Shown: piece by piece, positions 56,008-64,000 of the stretch | How the letters are laid out: every line of letters begins with the position of its first letter | Numbering within the stretch: position 1 is the stretch's first letter | Source: JANYLB01 sp963837715 | Lineage (GTDB): Bacteria; Actinomycetota; Acidimicrobiia; IMCC26256; JANYLB01 | Length of the DNA stretch: 64,000 nt | Direction of reading: 5' to 3' | Assembly (NCBI GenBank): GCA_963837715.1 | Contig: CAWIOF010000002.1 | Coordinates: forward strand, 1,860,001 to 1,924,000 | Notes under the pieces: generated by a model | The model's input: the letters and a program-made list of their open reading frames with translations, nothing else | What the model was told of the DNA's origin: nothing | The model's database searches: none | Made by a program: the position numbers and the translations under genes

Positions 56008-57264
56008 ATGAGCACAGCCGACCCGACCGGCGAGTACGACCCGTTCGACGAGTTCAACCGCTCCGCCGGCATCGGCGTGGTCGAGGATCCGTACCCGATG
56101 TTCGCACTCGCCCGGTCGTCGGCGCCGCTGATCCAGGAAGACGTGCGGGCGATGGTCGGACTCGACGAAGGCGACGACGCCGCGAGCGCCGGAATCGACC
56201 TCAGCGAGATCCCCGACGTGTTCACGGCGTTCACGTTCGACGCCGTGCAGCAGGTGCTCCGCGACGGCGACACGTTCTCGTCGAAGGGCTACGAGGCCGT
56301 GATGGGCCAGGTCATGGGCCACACCATCCTCGAGATGGACGAGCCCGAGCACCACACGTACCGGGCGCTGGTGCAGCAGGCGTTCAGCCGCAAGGCGATG
56401 GAGCAGTGGGAGGCCGACATCGTCGCGCCCGTCGTCGACGAGCACATCGACGCCTTCATCGACCGCGGCACCGCCGAGCTCGTGCGAGAGCTCACGTTCC
56501 CCTTCCCCGTCAACGTGATCGCCCACATGCTCGGTCTCCCGCGCGAAGACCTCCCGCAGTTCCATCGCTGGGCCGTCGAGCTCATCAGCGTCGGGTTCGA
56601 CATGGACCGCAGCATCGGGGCATCGACCGCACTGCACGAGTACTTCTCCGCGATCATCGCCGAACGACGGGTCGAGGCCCGGGGCGACGTGATCAGCGTG
56701 CTCGCCGGCGCCGAGCTCGACGGCGTGCGCCTCACCGACGACGAGATCATCGCGTTTCTCCGCCTCCTCCTCCCGGCAGGCGCGGAGACCACCTACCGAT
56801 CGTCGAGCAACCTGCTCTTCGGCCTGCTCAGCAACCCCGACCAGCTGGAGGCGTTGCGCGCCGACCGGTCACTCATGCAGCAGGCGATCGAAGAGGGACT
56901 GCGCTGGGAACCGCCACTGCTCACCATCCTGCGCACCGCGACGAAAGACACCGTCGTCGAAGGGGTCGAGATCCCGCAGGGCGCGATGGTCGTGATCAAC
57001 ATGGGCTCGGCGAACCACGACGAGCGGTACTGGGAGCAGCCCGAGCAGTTCGACATGTTCCGCAAGCCTCGCCAGCACCTCGCCTTCGCGTTCGGCCCGC
57101 ACATGTGCCTCGGGATCCACCTCGCGCGGATGGAGACGAAGGTCGTGCTCGACCGGATCCTCGATCGGCTCCCCGATCTCCGCTTCGACCCGGCCGCCGA
57201 CGCCGCCTACATCACCGGGATGACGTTCCGCGCCCCGAACGCGCTCCCCGTCACCTGGGGCTGA
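56008..57264 (+). CDS. Cytochrome P450
   Basis: 418 residues, a soluble bacterial P450. The I-helix AGAETT is at 257-262, the K-helix E296-x2-R299, and the haem loop FAFGPHMCLGIHLAR carries the Cys367 ligand. The overall pattern recalls the actinobacterial CYP families acting on fatty acids, steroids or terpenoids (exact family not assignable by eye). ATG has GTGAGGAT upstream. No ferredoxin or reductase is adjacent. Predicted to share control with four CoA-ester or hydrolase units through the site-4 palindrome. Confidence 0.95.
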   Translation: MSTADPTGEYDPFDEFNRSAGIGVVEDPYPMFALARSSAPLIQEDVRAMVGLDEGDDAASAGIDLSEIPDVFTAFTFDAVQQVLRDGDTFSSKGYEAVMGQVMGHTILEMDEPEHHTYRALVQQAFSRKAMEQWEADIVAPVVDEHIDAFIDRGTAELVRELTFPFPVNVIAHMLGLPREDLPQFHRWAVELISVGFDMDRSIGASTALHEYFSAIIAERRVEARGDVISVLAGAELDGVRLTDDEIIAFLRLLLPAGAETTYRSSSNLLFGLLSNPDQLEALRADRSLMQQAIEEGLRWEPPLLTILRTATKDTVVEGVEIPQGAMVVINMGSANHDERYWEQPEQFDMFRKPRQHLAFAFGPHMCLGIHLARMETKVVLDRILDRLPDLRFDPAADAAYITGMTFRAPNALPVTWG

Positions 57265-57290
57265 GCCGCCCACGCGGTCGGGCCATCGGC

Positions 57291-57296
57291 GATACT
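57291..57296 (+). promoter_or_regulatory. -10 box of leaderless isomerase gene
   Basis: GATACT, 7 nt before the GTG at 57304. Confidence 0.5.
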
Positions 57297-57303
57297 GCGG
57301 GCC

Positions 57304-58152
57304 GTGCCGTGGCCCAGGATCTGCGCCTTCACCGTGATGCTCCCGGACCTGACGCCCGAGGAAGCCGCGGCGGAGCTCGGTGCGGCGGGCTACGACGGGG
57401 TCGAGTGGCGGGTCGCCGTCGTCCCCGAGGCACTCCGGGACCACCCGCCGAGCTTCTGGGGCAACAACCGCTGCACCCTGGCCCCCACCGCGGCCGACGG
57501 TCGCCGCGCCCGCGACCTCGCCGCCGCGCACGACCTCGCGATCCCGAACGTGGGTGCCTATCCCGCACCCGGCGACCTCGACGCGTTCGAAGCCGCGGTG
57601 CGCTTCGCCGAGGCCTGCGGCTCACCCCGTGTGCGGTTCCTCCCCTTCCCGATCGGCACCGGCACCTACACCGAAGCGTTCGACGCGACCCGTCGACACC
57701 TGGCTGCGGTGGAGGGAGTCGCGCGACGCGCCGGCATCCGGGCGCTCGTCGAGATCCACCACCAGACCATCACGCCGAGCGCGTCGCTTGCCCGCCGACT
57801 CGTCGACGGGTTCGACCCCGAGTTCGTCGGGGTGATCCACGACGCCGGCAACATGGCCTTCGAGGGCTTCGAGGACTATCGGATCGGTCTCGAGGTGCTC
57901 GGTCCGTACCTCGCGCATGTGCACGTGAAGAACACGAAGTTCGGACCCCCCGACGCGTCGGGAACCGCTCGCCCGTGGTTCTCGCCGTTCGACGACGGTG
58001 TCGTCGACTTCGACGCACTGTTCGGCGCGCTGCACGCCGCCGGGTACGAGGGCTGGGTCTCCATCGAAGACTTCGGGTACACCGGCACGTCGCGCGACGC
58101 ACTGCGCGACGACGTCGCGTTCGTCCGCGCCGCGCTGGCCCGGCACGGCTGA
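57304..58152 (+). CDS. Sugar phosphate isomerase/epimerase family (AP endonuclease 2 TIM barrel)
   Basis: 282 residues of the xylose-isomerase-like TIM barrel. Metal-ligand candidates lie in ALVEIHHQTITPS, FVGVIHDAGNMAFEGF, YLAHVHVKNTKF and GWVSIEDFG, as in IolE/hydroxypyruvate-isomerase relatives. Function within this broad family is not predictable. GTG start is supported by a -10 box 7 nt upstream. Confidence 0.85.
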   Translation: MPWPRICAFTVMLPDLTPEEAAAELGAAGYDGVEWRVAVVPEALRDHPPSFWGNNRCTLAPTAADGRRARDLAAAHDLAIPNVGAYPAPGDLDAFEAAVRFAEACGSPRVRFLPFPIGTGTYTEAFDATRRHLAAVEGVARRAGIRALVEIHHQTITPSASLARRLVDGFDPEFVGVIHDAGNMAFEGFEDYRIGLEVLGPYLAHVHVKNTKFGPPDASGTARPWFSPFDDGVVDFDALFGALHAAGYEGWVSIEDFGYTGTSRDALRDDVAFVRAALARHG

Positions 58153-58168
58153 CGGAGCCCGCCTGCGG

Positions 58169-59521
58169 TCAGGCCTGGCGCACCGCGACGACGTCGTAGG
58201 CGCAGGAGAAGTCCTCGGGACCTCCGGCGGTGTCGAGCCACGCCACGAAGTCGGGGTCGCGGGCCCACGTCTGGCGGATGGTCAACGCGAACCCGCTCGG
58301 ATCCGAGGAACGCCCGAGACGCCCACTCCAGCGGGCGTTCAACACGCCCTCACGGGTGCTGGTGTCGTAGGTCCGGCGCCCCCCGGCCGAGAACGTCCCG
58401 GTCGGGCCCACCACATCGGTCACGGCGGTCGACGGTACGGGACTGCCGAGGGCCACGGTCCCGTCGTTCGAGCCGTCACCGTCGACCGAGACGGCGCGCG
58501 TCCGCGCGCCCGTCGCCTCACCCGGTTCGACGCCGTCGCGGACCCGGAGTGTGATGGTGAAGGGCTCGTCGAGGAGACCGGATCGACGGCAGCCATCGGT
58601 GAGGCCGGCGCCGCCGGGATCGTCGGCGGCCGGAGGCTGGTACGTCGCGACGTAGGTGGTGGTGACCTCGGGGGTGCCGAGGGGATAGTCGGAGTCGGGC
58701 GCGACCGCACCGGGGTAGTCGGCGAGCGGATCCGACGACGCGACGGACCCGGGCACCGGCGCGTCGGTTGCGGGGGGTCCCGCGACGACGTCGGCTGCGC
58801 CGGTCGTGCCGATGGGGCGGACCACGCCGTGGCGTGCCGGATCGGCAAGCACGAGGTCGGCGAGCGGAGCCGTCGCAGGCGCCACGGTGGTCACCGCTTC
58901 GGGTCGGAACCCGGGCCAGTCGGCGCCCTCGTACTTCGCGTCGTCGGTCGACGCGGAGGTGAGCGGATTCCCACTGGAGCACTGCACCACCGGCACACCG
59001 CGATCGTCGACGAGTACCGCGGTCCCGGCCTGGAGCACCGCCGGCGTGCTCGTGGCCCGGCCCTTCGAGAAGCCGTGACTCGTGACCGCGGTGTCGGCGC
59101 GCAGCAGCACCGGCGTGAAGTGAGCCACGGTCGCGGCAAGATCCGTCGACGGGATGCCGAGCACGCCGGCCCACACCGCGACCTTCGCGGGATCGCTCCC
59201 GAGGTGGGAGACGAGCGCGGCCGGGTCGCAGGAAGGAGCCGCGCCACCGCCGCCGAAGAGGCCGGGGGTGTCGGCGGCGTACGCACCCGTCACGTGGGCC
59301 GGGGGCTGCACTCCGACTTGGTCGGTCCCCACGCTCGGCGTGAAGGCCTCGGGGGTCGGGGCGTTCACCGCCGCACCGCGGAACGTCGTCGTCCCGGCCC
59401 GGGACCCACAGCCGGTGAGCACGAGCAGTGCGGTCACGATCGCCACCACGAGCGCGGCCCGACGCCTCGCCGCACGGTGGGGCGAAGGTGGCGCGACGAA
59501 CTCGGCGGCCGGCGGCTCCAT
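58169..59521 (-). CDS. DUF6777-type lipoprotein
   Basis: 450 residues with a clear lipobox (LVLTGC, Cys38) after an Arg-rich N-terminus. The segment TPGLFGGGGAAPSCDPAALVSHLGSDPAKVAVWAGVLGI, followed by FTPVLLRADTAVTSHGF and AVLQAGTAVLVDDRGVPVVQC...GNPL, matches the DUF6777 domain known from Streptomyces and relatives; the remaining C-terminal 220 residues are Pro/Asp-rich with a strand-rich terminal domain. Function unknown; anchored to the outer membrane face. Convergent with the isomerase gene (16 bp apart). Confidence 0.75.
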   Translation of the reverse strand: MEPPAAEFVAPPSPHRAARRRAALVVAIVTALLVLTGCGSRAGTTTFRGAAVNAPTPEAFTPSVGTDQVGVQPPAHVTGAYAADTPGLFGGGGAAPSCDPAALVSHLGSDPAKVAVWAGVLGIPSTDLAATVAHFTPVLLRADTAVTSHGFSKGRATSTPAVLQAGTAVLVDDRGVPVVQCSSGNPLTSASTDDAKYEGADWPGFRPEAVTTVAPATAPLADLVLADPARHGVVRPIGTTGAADVVAGPPATDAPVPGSVASSDPLADYPGAVAPDSDYPLGTPEVTTTYVATYQPPAADDPGGAGLTDGCRRSGLLDEPFTITLRVRDGVEPGEATGARTRAVSVDGDGSNDGTVALGSPVPSTAVTDVVGPTGTFSAGGRRTYDTSTREGVLNARWSGRLGRSSDPSGFALTIRQTWARDPDFVAWLDTAGGPEDFSCAYDVVAVRQA

Positions 59522-59600
59522 CAGTGGATCAACGGCGCGACACCAGGACCCCTGAAGGGCACAAACCCACCCGAGGTGACCAGGTCCGGAAGACGGCGGC

Positions 59601-60326
59601 TCAATCGCCGATCTTGAATCCGGAGCTGCTGTCGTCGGTCTTCGGGAGGTACGGCGCGATCGCGGCAGCCAGGTTCGGCAGGGGCATCGTCTGGAGCCAT
59701 ACCTTGCCGGGCCCGGTGAGCTTCGCCAGGAAGATCCCGTCGCTACCGAGGAACATGTTCTTCACACCTTTGATGCGATCGAGCTCGAAGGAGACCGCCG
59801 CCTCGAACATGCCGACGTGGCCCGGGTGGACGCGCAACGACTCACCGGCCGCGAGGTCGTAGGGGACCACCTCGCCGTCGAGCTCGATCCAGCAGTGCCC
59901 GGTGCCCGACACCTTCTGGAGGATGAACCCGTTGCCACCGAACAGCGCGGCGCCGATCTTCTGCTGGAAGCCGATGTCGAGGTTCACGCTCGGCAGGCCG
60001 CACAGGTAGCCGCCGCGGTGGATCATGTACTCCGTCGATCCGTCGAGCTCCACGGGGAAGATCGCGCCCGGCACCTTCGTGGCGAAGGCGACCATGCCCG
60101 GAGCACCCTGCGCGGTGTACTCGGTCATGAAGAGGCTGCCGCCGGAGACCGCCCGCTTCACTGCGCCGAACATGCCCTTGGCCCCGGCTTTGCCGGATGC
60201 TGCGGTCTGCAACTCGATCGATTCGGTCATCCATGACAGCTCGCCCGATTCGGCCACGACCGCCTCACCCGAGTCGAGCTTCATCTCGAGGACGGGCATC
60301 GTCGTCCCGATCACCTGGTGTTCCAC
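59601..60326 (-). CDS. AIM24-family protein
   Basis: 241 residues of the AIM24/TIGR00266 family (TRAP-like beta fold): GEAVVAESGELSWM, SLFMTEYTAQGAPGMVAFATKVPG, YLCGLPSVNLDIGFQQKIGAALFGGNGFILQKVSGTG and LAAGESLRVHPGHVGMFEAAV. Its biochemical role is not established. GTG 60326 is chosen because GAGAGGAG precedes it at 6 nt. Divergent from the amidohydrolase gene, with operator site 5 between them. Confidence 0.88.
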   Translation of the reverse strand: MEHQVIGTTMPVLEMKLDSGEAVVAESGELSWMTESIELQTAASGKAGAKGMFGAVKRAVSGGSLFMTEYTAQGAPGMVAFATKVPGAIFPVELDGSTEYMIHRGGYLCGLPSVNLDIGFQQKIGAALFGGNGFILQKVSGTGHCWIELDGEVVPYDLAAGESLRVHPGHVGMFEAAVSFELDRIKGVKNMFLGSDGIFLAKLTGPGKVWLQTMPLPNLAAAIAPYLPKTDDSSSGFKIGD

Positions 60327-60367
60327 GACCGCTCCTCTCGCGACAGCACCGACAACTTCTCGATAGG

Positions 60368-60383
60368 CTGACACGAGCGTCAG
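60368..60383. promoter_or_regulatory. Operator-like palindrome, site 5
   Basis: CTGACA-CGAG-CGTCAG, exact match to the consensus, 19 bp before the amidohydrolase start and 41 bp before the divergent AIM24 start. Confidence 0.65.
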
Positions 60384-60402
60384 CAACAGAGGGGGATATG
60401 CG

Positions 60403-61590
60403 ATGCAGGCCGAAGATCTGGTCCTCGTGAGTGTCGACGACCACGTGGTGGAGCCGCCCACGTTGTTCGACAACCACCTCCCCGCGAAGTGGAAGGACGC
60501 CGCGCCGAAGAGCGTCCACCGCGACGGCATCGACGTGTGGGAGTTCGAGGGGAACGTGATCCCCAACATCGGGCTGAACGCCGTGGCCGGGCGGCCGCCC
60601 GAGGAGTACAACATCGAGCCCACGAGCTACGAGATGATCCGCGCCGGCTGCTACGACATCGACGAGCGCGTGAAGGACATGAACCGCAACGGCGTGCTCG
60701 GCTCCATGTGCTTCCCGAGCTTCGTGCAGTTCTGCGGGCAGCTCTTCTCGAAGTCGAAGGATCTCGACACGTCGATCCACCTGCTGCGCGCGTACAACGA
60801 CTGGCACATCGACGAGTGGTGCGGCACGCACCCGGGCCGCTTCATCCCGCTGAGCATCCCGCCCATCTGGGATCCGCAGCTCATGGCCGACGAAGTACGC
60901 CGCGTCGCCAAGAAGGGCTGCCACGCGGTGACGTTCTCGGAGAACCCGCACAAGCTGGGGTGGCCCCACATCTTCGGCGACCACTGGGACCCGTTCTTCC
61001 AGGCCTGCGAGGACGAGGGGACGGTGATCTGCCTGCACATCGGGTCGAGCTCCACCCAGATCGAGACCGCGCCGGGCGCGCCGCTCGACGTGATGATCAC
61101 CCTCACGCCGTTGAGCCTGATGCACGCGGCGAGCGACCTGCTGTGGTCCCCCGTGCTGCGGAAGTTCCCGAACCTGCAGTTCGCGCTGTCGGAGGGTGGA
61201 ACGGGTTGGATCCCGTACTGGCTGGAGCGGATCGACTACGTGTACCAGCAGCACCGCTTCTGGACCCACCAGGACTTCGGTGACCAGCTCCCGAGCCAGG
61301 TGGCGCGGGATCACTTCACCTACTGCTTCATCTCCGACCGCACCGGGATCGTCGAACGGCACGAGATCGGCATCGACTCCATCACCTGGGAGTGCGACTA
61401 CCCGCACTCCGACTCCTCATGGCCGAACTCGCCGGAGTCGGTCGCGAAGCAGTTCGACGGCGTGCCCGACGACGAGGTGAACAAGATGACCCACGAGAAC
61501 GCCATGCGCGTGTTCCAGTTCGATCCGTTCGCGCACCGCACCCGGGAACAGAGCACCGCCGGCGCCCTGCGCGCCGAGGTCGCCGACTGA
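60403..61590 (+). CDS. Amidohydrolase (amidohydrolase 2 family)
   Basis: 395 residues. The SVDDHVVEPPTLF opening supplies the DxH metal site, followed by CFPSFVQFCGQ, IPPIWDP, CLHIGSS, the LSEGGTGWIPYWLERIDYV helix and the late ECDYPHSDSSWP Asp, the plan of metal-dependent amidohydrolase/decarboxylase-like TIM barrels such as those in aromatic and steroid catabolism. ATG follows AGAGGGGG. Predicted to be under operator site 5. Substrate unknown. Confidence 0.9.
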   Translation: MQAEDLVLVSVDDHVVEPPTLFDNHLPAKWKDAAPKSVHRDGIDVWEFEGNVIPNIGLNAVAGRPPEEYNIEPTSYEMIRAGCYDIDERVKDMNRNGVLGSMCFPSFVQFCGQLFSKSKDLDTSIHLLRAYNDWHIDEWCGTHPGRFIPLSIPPIWDPQLMADEVRRVAKKGCHAVTFSENPHKLGWPHIFGDHWDPFFQACEDEGTVICLHIGSSSTQIETAPGAPLDVMITLTPLSLMHAASDLLWSPVLRKFPNLQFALSEGGTGWIPYWLERIDYVYQQHRFWTHQDFGDQLPSQVARDHFTYCFISDRTGIVERHEIGIDSITWECDYPHSDSSWPNSPESVAKQFDGVPDDEVNKMTHENAMRVFQFDPFAHRTREQSTAGALRAEVAD

Positions 61591-61608
61591 GCAACCCGGG
61601 GCGCGGCG

Positions 61609-61797
61609 CTAGGCCGAGCGCTTCACCAGCCGCAACTGCGGGACGAGCCCCTCCCGCTGCAGCAGCCGGAGATCGCGTTCCTCGTCGGCGTCGAACACCA
61701 CCGCCTCGCCGCGGTCGCGTCCCACCAGGAACGTGACCATGCAGTCGTCGCACGCACTGGTGCCGTTCATCACGCATTCTTCGCAGTCGATGACCAT
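61609..61797 (-). CDS. Small four-cysteine protein
   Basis: 62 residues with Cys5, Cys8, Cys16 and Cys19 (DCEECVMNGTSACDDC), probably a zinc or iron-sulphur site, followed by a short strand-helix tail ending in a basic RLVKR motif. This type of protein recurs in actinobacteria, but its role is unknown. It follows the NYN gene on the same strand and is convergent with the amidohydrolase. Confidence 0.7.
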   Translation of the reverse strand: MVIDCEECVMNGTSACDDCMVTFLVGRDRGEAVVFDADEERDLRLLQREGLVPQLRLVKRSA

Positions 61798-61846
61798 GTC
61801 CCCATCCTCGCGACAGGGTGGGACAGCTTCCCGGGCTCCGGGCAGT

Positions 61847-63295
61847 TCAGCGACCCAGGGCCGCGAGGAACGCGGCGGAGCCCACGGCCCGGGCGCCCTG
61901 CTGCTCCGACTGCACCCGTACCCACTGGTCCGACGACACGGCCAACACCGGGGTGAGCAACGGGAGCGCGGCGATCTCCCGCACCACGACCGGATCGGCT
62001 TTCTCCCCCGGAGGCGAGAACACCACCCGTACGCCCGGTCGGCGCGGCGGGGTGACCCGACCCACGTCGGCTCCGTCGAACACGACGGTGACCCCGGCGC
62101 GCGTCCGCAACGCCATCTCGGCCACCGCGCTCACGAGACGATCCCGTTGTTCGGCGACGGAGAGCTCCGGCCAGGCCGTCATCGACACGTTGTACCCGTC
62201 GATCACGACGGCCACCCCGGGCCGACGCAGCATCGCGTCGATCGCCGACGGTGCGTCGGCCACGAGCCCTGGCGGGGGCACGAGCTCCGAGCGGCGGGCC
62301 GGCCGCTGCTTCGCCGCCGTCTCCCCCTTCGCTGCCTTCTCCCCCTTCACCAGGTTCTGACCCTTCAGCCGGCCCGGCAATGCCCCCTTGCCGCGGGCAT
62401 GGGCGACGACCCCACCGAGCCCGTCGGCGAGACGACGGGCGAGCGACGCCGCGTCGGCGAGCGCCTGGAGGTCTTCCTGACGCAGGCCCGACCCGGGTGC
62501 GGTGGCCCCGCGGAGCGCGTCGCGCGCGTCGTCGAGCTTGGCCCGGGTGACCCGCACCTCCTCCTGCAGGGCACGCATCCGGTCCGCGGCGGCCTGCTGA
62601 CGACCGTGCGCGGCGTCGGCCTGGCGCCGCGCGACCTCGAGCGCGCGCTCGAGCTCCTCCACCCTGCGGGTCGCCTCACCGACACGGCGTTCGGAATCGA
62701 CCTCGCGGGCCCGTCGCGAACGACGCTCCTCGCGGAGCTCCAGTTCGATGCGGCGCGCGCTCTCCTCGAACTCGCCGCGTGACTGGTCGGCCCGCCGGCG
62801 CGCTTCCTCGAGCTCCTCGATCCGCACGTGGAGCGCATGCTGATCGGCGTTCTCGTCTTCGTCGTGTCGGGTCTGTGCGTACGCGCCGCACGCAACACCC
62901 AGTCCGAACTCCCAGCCGACCGGACGCTGCGCGTAGAGCAACGACGCGAGGAGCGGGAGATCGCCGCGCTCGGTCGCGTCGACGACCAGCTCGACGCAAC
63001 CCTCGGGTCGCCAACTCCCTGCCGCGACCTGCACCTCGGGCCGAGCGAGGAACAGCTCGACGGACCGCTCTCGGAACGCGGGATCGATGTCGAGGGAACG
63101 GCGCAGCTGCTGGCGGGCCGGCCCGCGCGCGAGACCGCGGCGGTCGAACCCGGTGATCGCCCGGAGCACCACCGGGACCTCGTCGGGCGCGAGCCCGCGC
63201 AGCACGTCGCCGGCGCTGTCGAGGAGTGGATGCAGCAGAGCGTCGGGAACGACGGCATCTTCGGCCGGCGGTGCGGCAGCCTCGTGGGCGCTCAC
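61847..63295 (-). CDS. NYN (PIN-like) domain protein with coiled coil
   Basis: 482 residues: an alpha-helical N-terminal region (about 10-140), a long charged coiled coil (about 150-270), a Lys/Gly/Glu-rich linker (KGQNLVKGEKAAKGET), and a C-terminal NYN/YacP-type domain (360-482). The acidic PIN-like residues are in VVIDGYNV, VVFDGADV, GEKADPVVVREI and VSSDQWV. NYN domains are predicted or proven ribonucleases. GTG 63295 overlaps the stop of the upstream zinc-ribbon gene (GTGA), so they are co-translated; longer N-terminal extensions are not protein-like. Confidence 0.87.
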   Translation of the reverse strand: MSAHEAAAPPAEDAVVPDALLHPLLDSAGDVLRGLAPDEVPVVLRAITGFDRRGLARGPARQQLRRSLDIDPAFRERSVELFLARPEVQVAAGSWRPEGCVELVVDATERGDLPLLASLLYAQRPVGWEFGLGVACGAYAQTRHDEDENADQHALHVRIEELEEARRRADQSRGEFEESARRIELELREERRSRRAREVDSERRVGEATRRVEELERALEVARRQADAAHGRQQAAADRMRALQEEVRVTRAKLDDARDALRGATAPGSGLRQEDLQALADAASLARRLADGLGGVVAHARGKGALPGRLKGQNLVKGEKAAKGETAAKQRPARRSELVPPPGLVADAPSAIDAMLRRPGVAVVIDGYNVSMTAWPELSVAEQRDRLVSAVAEMALRTRAGVTVVFDGADVGRVTPPRRPGVRVVFSPPGEKADPVVVREIAALPLLTPVLAVSSDQWVRVQSEQQGARAVGSAAFLAALGR

Positions 63296-63540
63296 TCGCC
63301 TGCCGCCTGGAGGTCGCCCCCTTCGACGGTCGCGGCCTCCTCCAGCTGCTCGATCACGGGCCCGGTCGCACCACACCAGCGGCACGACACCGACTCGATC
63401 CGCTCCTCGAGCAACTCGGTGTCGTCGACCGCGAGCTCCCCACCCACGCTGAAGTGGTGGAACTCCCTGGTCCGACGGGTCGCGATCACGTCGAAGCGGG
63501 TGAGATTGCCGCAACCAGTGCAGCGAAATCGGGTCGGCAC
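63292..63540 (-). CDS. Small double-CxxC zinc-ribbon protein
   Basis: 82 residues: CTGCG near residue 7 and CRWCG near residue 53 make one zinc ribbon around a short strand-rich middle. Actinobacterial homologues are of unknown function; the fold and the overlap with the NYN gene suggest an RNA-related role (inference). GTG 63540 lies 7 nt after a TAGACT box. Confidence 0.78.
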   Translation of the reverse strand: MPTRFRCTGCGNLTRFDVIATRRTREFHHFSVGGELAVDDTELLEERIESVSCRWCGATGPVIEQLEEAATVEGGDLQAAGE

Positions 63541-63547
63541 GACCCGG

Positions 63548-63553
63548 AGTCTA
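63548..63553 (-). promoter_or_regulatory. -10 box of leaderless zinc-ribbon/NYN operon
   Basis: TAGACT on the minus strand, 7 nt before the GTG at 63540. Confidence 0.6.
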
Positions 63554-63595
63554 CGGCGAGGTTCTCGTAGGCCCCACAGGCGAACACCTGTTCGC

Positions 63596-63601
63596 TACGC
63601 T
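63596..63601 (+). promoter_or_regulatory. -10 box of leaderless exonuclease gene
   Basis: TACGCT, 8 nt before the ATG at 63610. Confidence 0.55.
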
Positions 63602-63609
63602 GGCCGACG

Positions 63610-64000
63610 ATGGTCCTCGCGCCCCCGGCCCCCCTCGAGTCACGAACCTTCGACGACCTCGGATCGTCGCTCTTCGACGTGACGTTCGTGGTGGTCGACC
63701 TCGAGACCACCGGTGGCTCACCGACCGCGTGCGCCATCACCGAGGTCGGCGCGGTCAAGTACCGCGGTGGCGAGTGCCTCGGCTCGTTCCAGACGCTGGT
63801 GAACCCCGGCGAGTCGATCCCGCCGTTCATCAGTGTGCTCACGGGCATCACCGACGCGATGGTCCTCCCCGCCCCGCGCATCGCCGAGGTGCTCCCGGCG
63901 CTCCTCGAGTTCATCGGCGGCGCGGTGCTCGTGGGACACAACCTGCGCTTCGACACGTCGTTCCTCGACGCCGCGCTCGCGGGCCACGGCTACCGGGCGC
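63610..64000 (+). CDS. DEDD-family 3'-5' exonuclease (3' end missing)
   Basis: 130 residues are visible before the window ends. The DnaQ-type exonuclease motifs are clear: VVVDLETTGGSP (Exo I, Asp and Glu), ITEVGAVKYRGG, LTGITDAMV and VGHNLRFDTSFLDAAL (Exo II, Asp). In actinobacteria this N-terminus often belongs to a longer protein that also carries a UvrC-like GIY-YIG domain, which would lie beyond the window; a plain epsilon-like exonuclease is the alternative. Leaderless-type promoter; divergent from the zinc-ribbon/NYN operon. Confidence 0.88.
   Translation, partial: MVLAPPAPLESRTFDDLGSSLFDVTFVVVDLETTGGSPTACAITEVGAVKYRGGECLGSFQTLVNPGESIPPFISVLTGITDAMVLPAPRIAEVLPALLEFIGGAVLVGHNLRFDTSFLDAALAGHGYRA

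Overview
The window is very GC-rich, gene-dense bacterial DNA. Together the features point to an actinomycete (Actinomycetota), perhaps Acidimicrobiia or a relative: many FadE-type acyl-CoA dehydrogenases, an F420-type LLM-class oxidoreductase, a P450, a DUF35/thiolase-like pair, an LPxTG surface protein, TANNNT -10 boxes sitting 6-8 nt before start codons (leaderless genes) and frequent GTG starts. The taxon is an inference; I see no rRNA, tRNA, CRISPR array, transposase or phage gene, and no gene-free stretch longer than 300 bases.

Layout. 1-9.2 kb: end of a HAD phosphatase, a GT-C-like membrane protein, an SDR, a DinB/MDMPI-like protein with a molybdopterin oxidoreductase, an AbiEi-DUF559 gene bracketed by a 62-bp palindromic repeat, an MBL hydrolase and two exported proteins. 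9.2-13.5 kb: an LPKTG-anchored surface protein and a small zinc ribbon. 13.6-21.3 kb: aldehyde dehydrogenase, MFS exporter, acyl-CoA dehydrogenase plus AMP ligase, and an acyl-CoA dehydrogenase/limonene-epoxide-hydrolase-like/DUF6941 run. 21.3-30.1 kb: a processive GT2 with an N-terminal MshEN-like domain, a GT-C-like partner, and a giant exported PQQ-sugar-dehydrogenase/PKD/lectin protein. 30.2-44 kb: acyl-CoA dehydrogenases, citrate synthase, and an overlapping RidA / crotonase / CaiB / DUF35 / thiolase-like run followed by a five-PAS histidine kinase and a receiver-only response regulator, then a fused CoA-transferase with another acyl-CoA dehydrogenase. 44-50 kb: cupredoxin pair and a 1419-residue delta-60/Calx-beta protein. 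50-64 kb: LLM oxidoreductase, HD hydrolase, fused EtfBA, P450, TIM-barrel isomerase, DUF6777 lipoprotein, AIM24, amidohydrolase, and an NYN-domain/zinc-ribbon cluster facing a DEDD exonuclease.

How it fits together. The dominant theme is breakdown of CoA-activated hydrophobic compounds (branched lipids, steroids or terpenoids are possible substrates): P450 and epoxide hydrolase, CoA ligase, dehydrogenases feeding electrons to ETF, crotonase, DUF35/thiolase-like cleavage, CoA transferases, and citrate synthase for the acetyl-CoA. Five of these transcription units carry the same 16-bp palindrome (CTGACR-N4-YGTCAG) just before the first gene, which suggests one regulon under a repressor not in the window. 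A second theme is the cell surface: two GT-C-like proteins, the GT2 and three giant exported repeat proteins.

Quality caution. About nineteen reading-frame breaks, nearly all equal to one extra base, interrupt otherwise well-conserved genes between 6.8 and 43.6 kb, while the last 20 kb has none. I treat these as probable sequence errors and annotate the interrupted genes as single CDS features.
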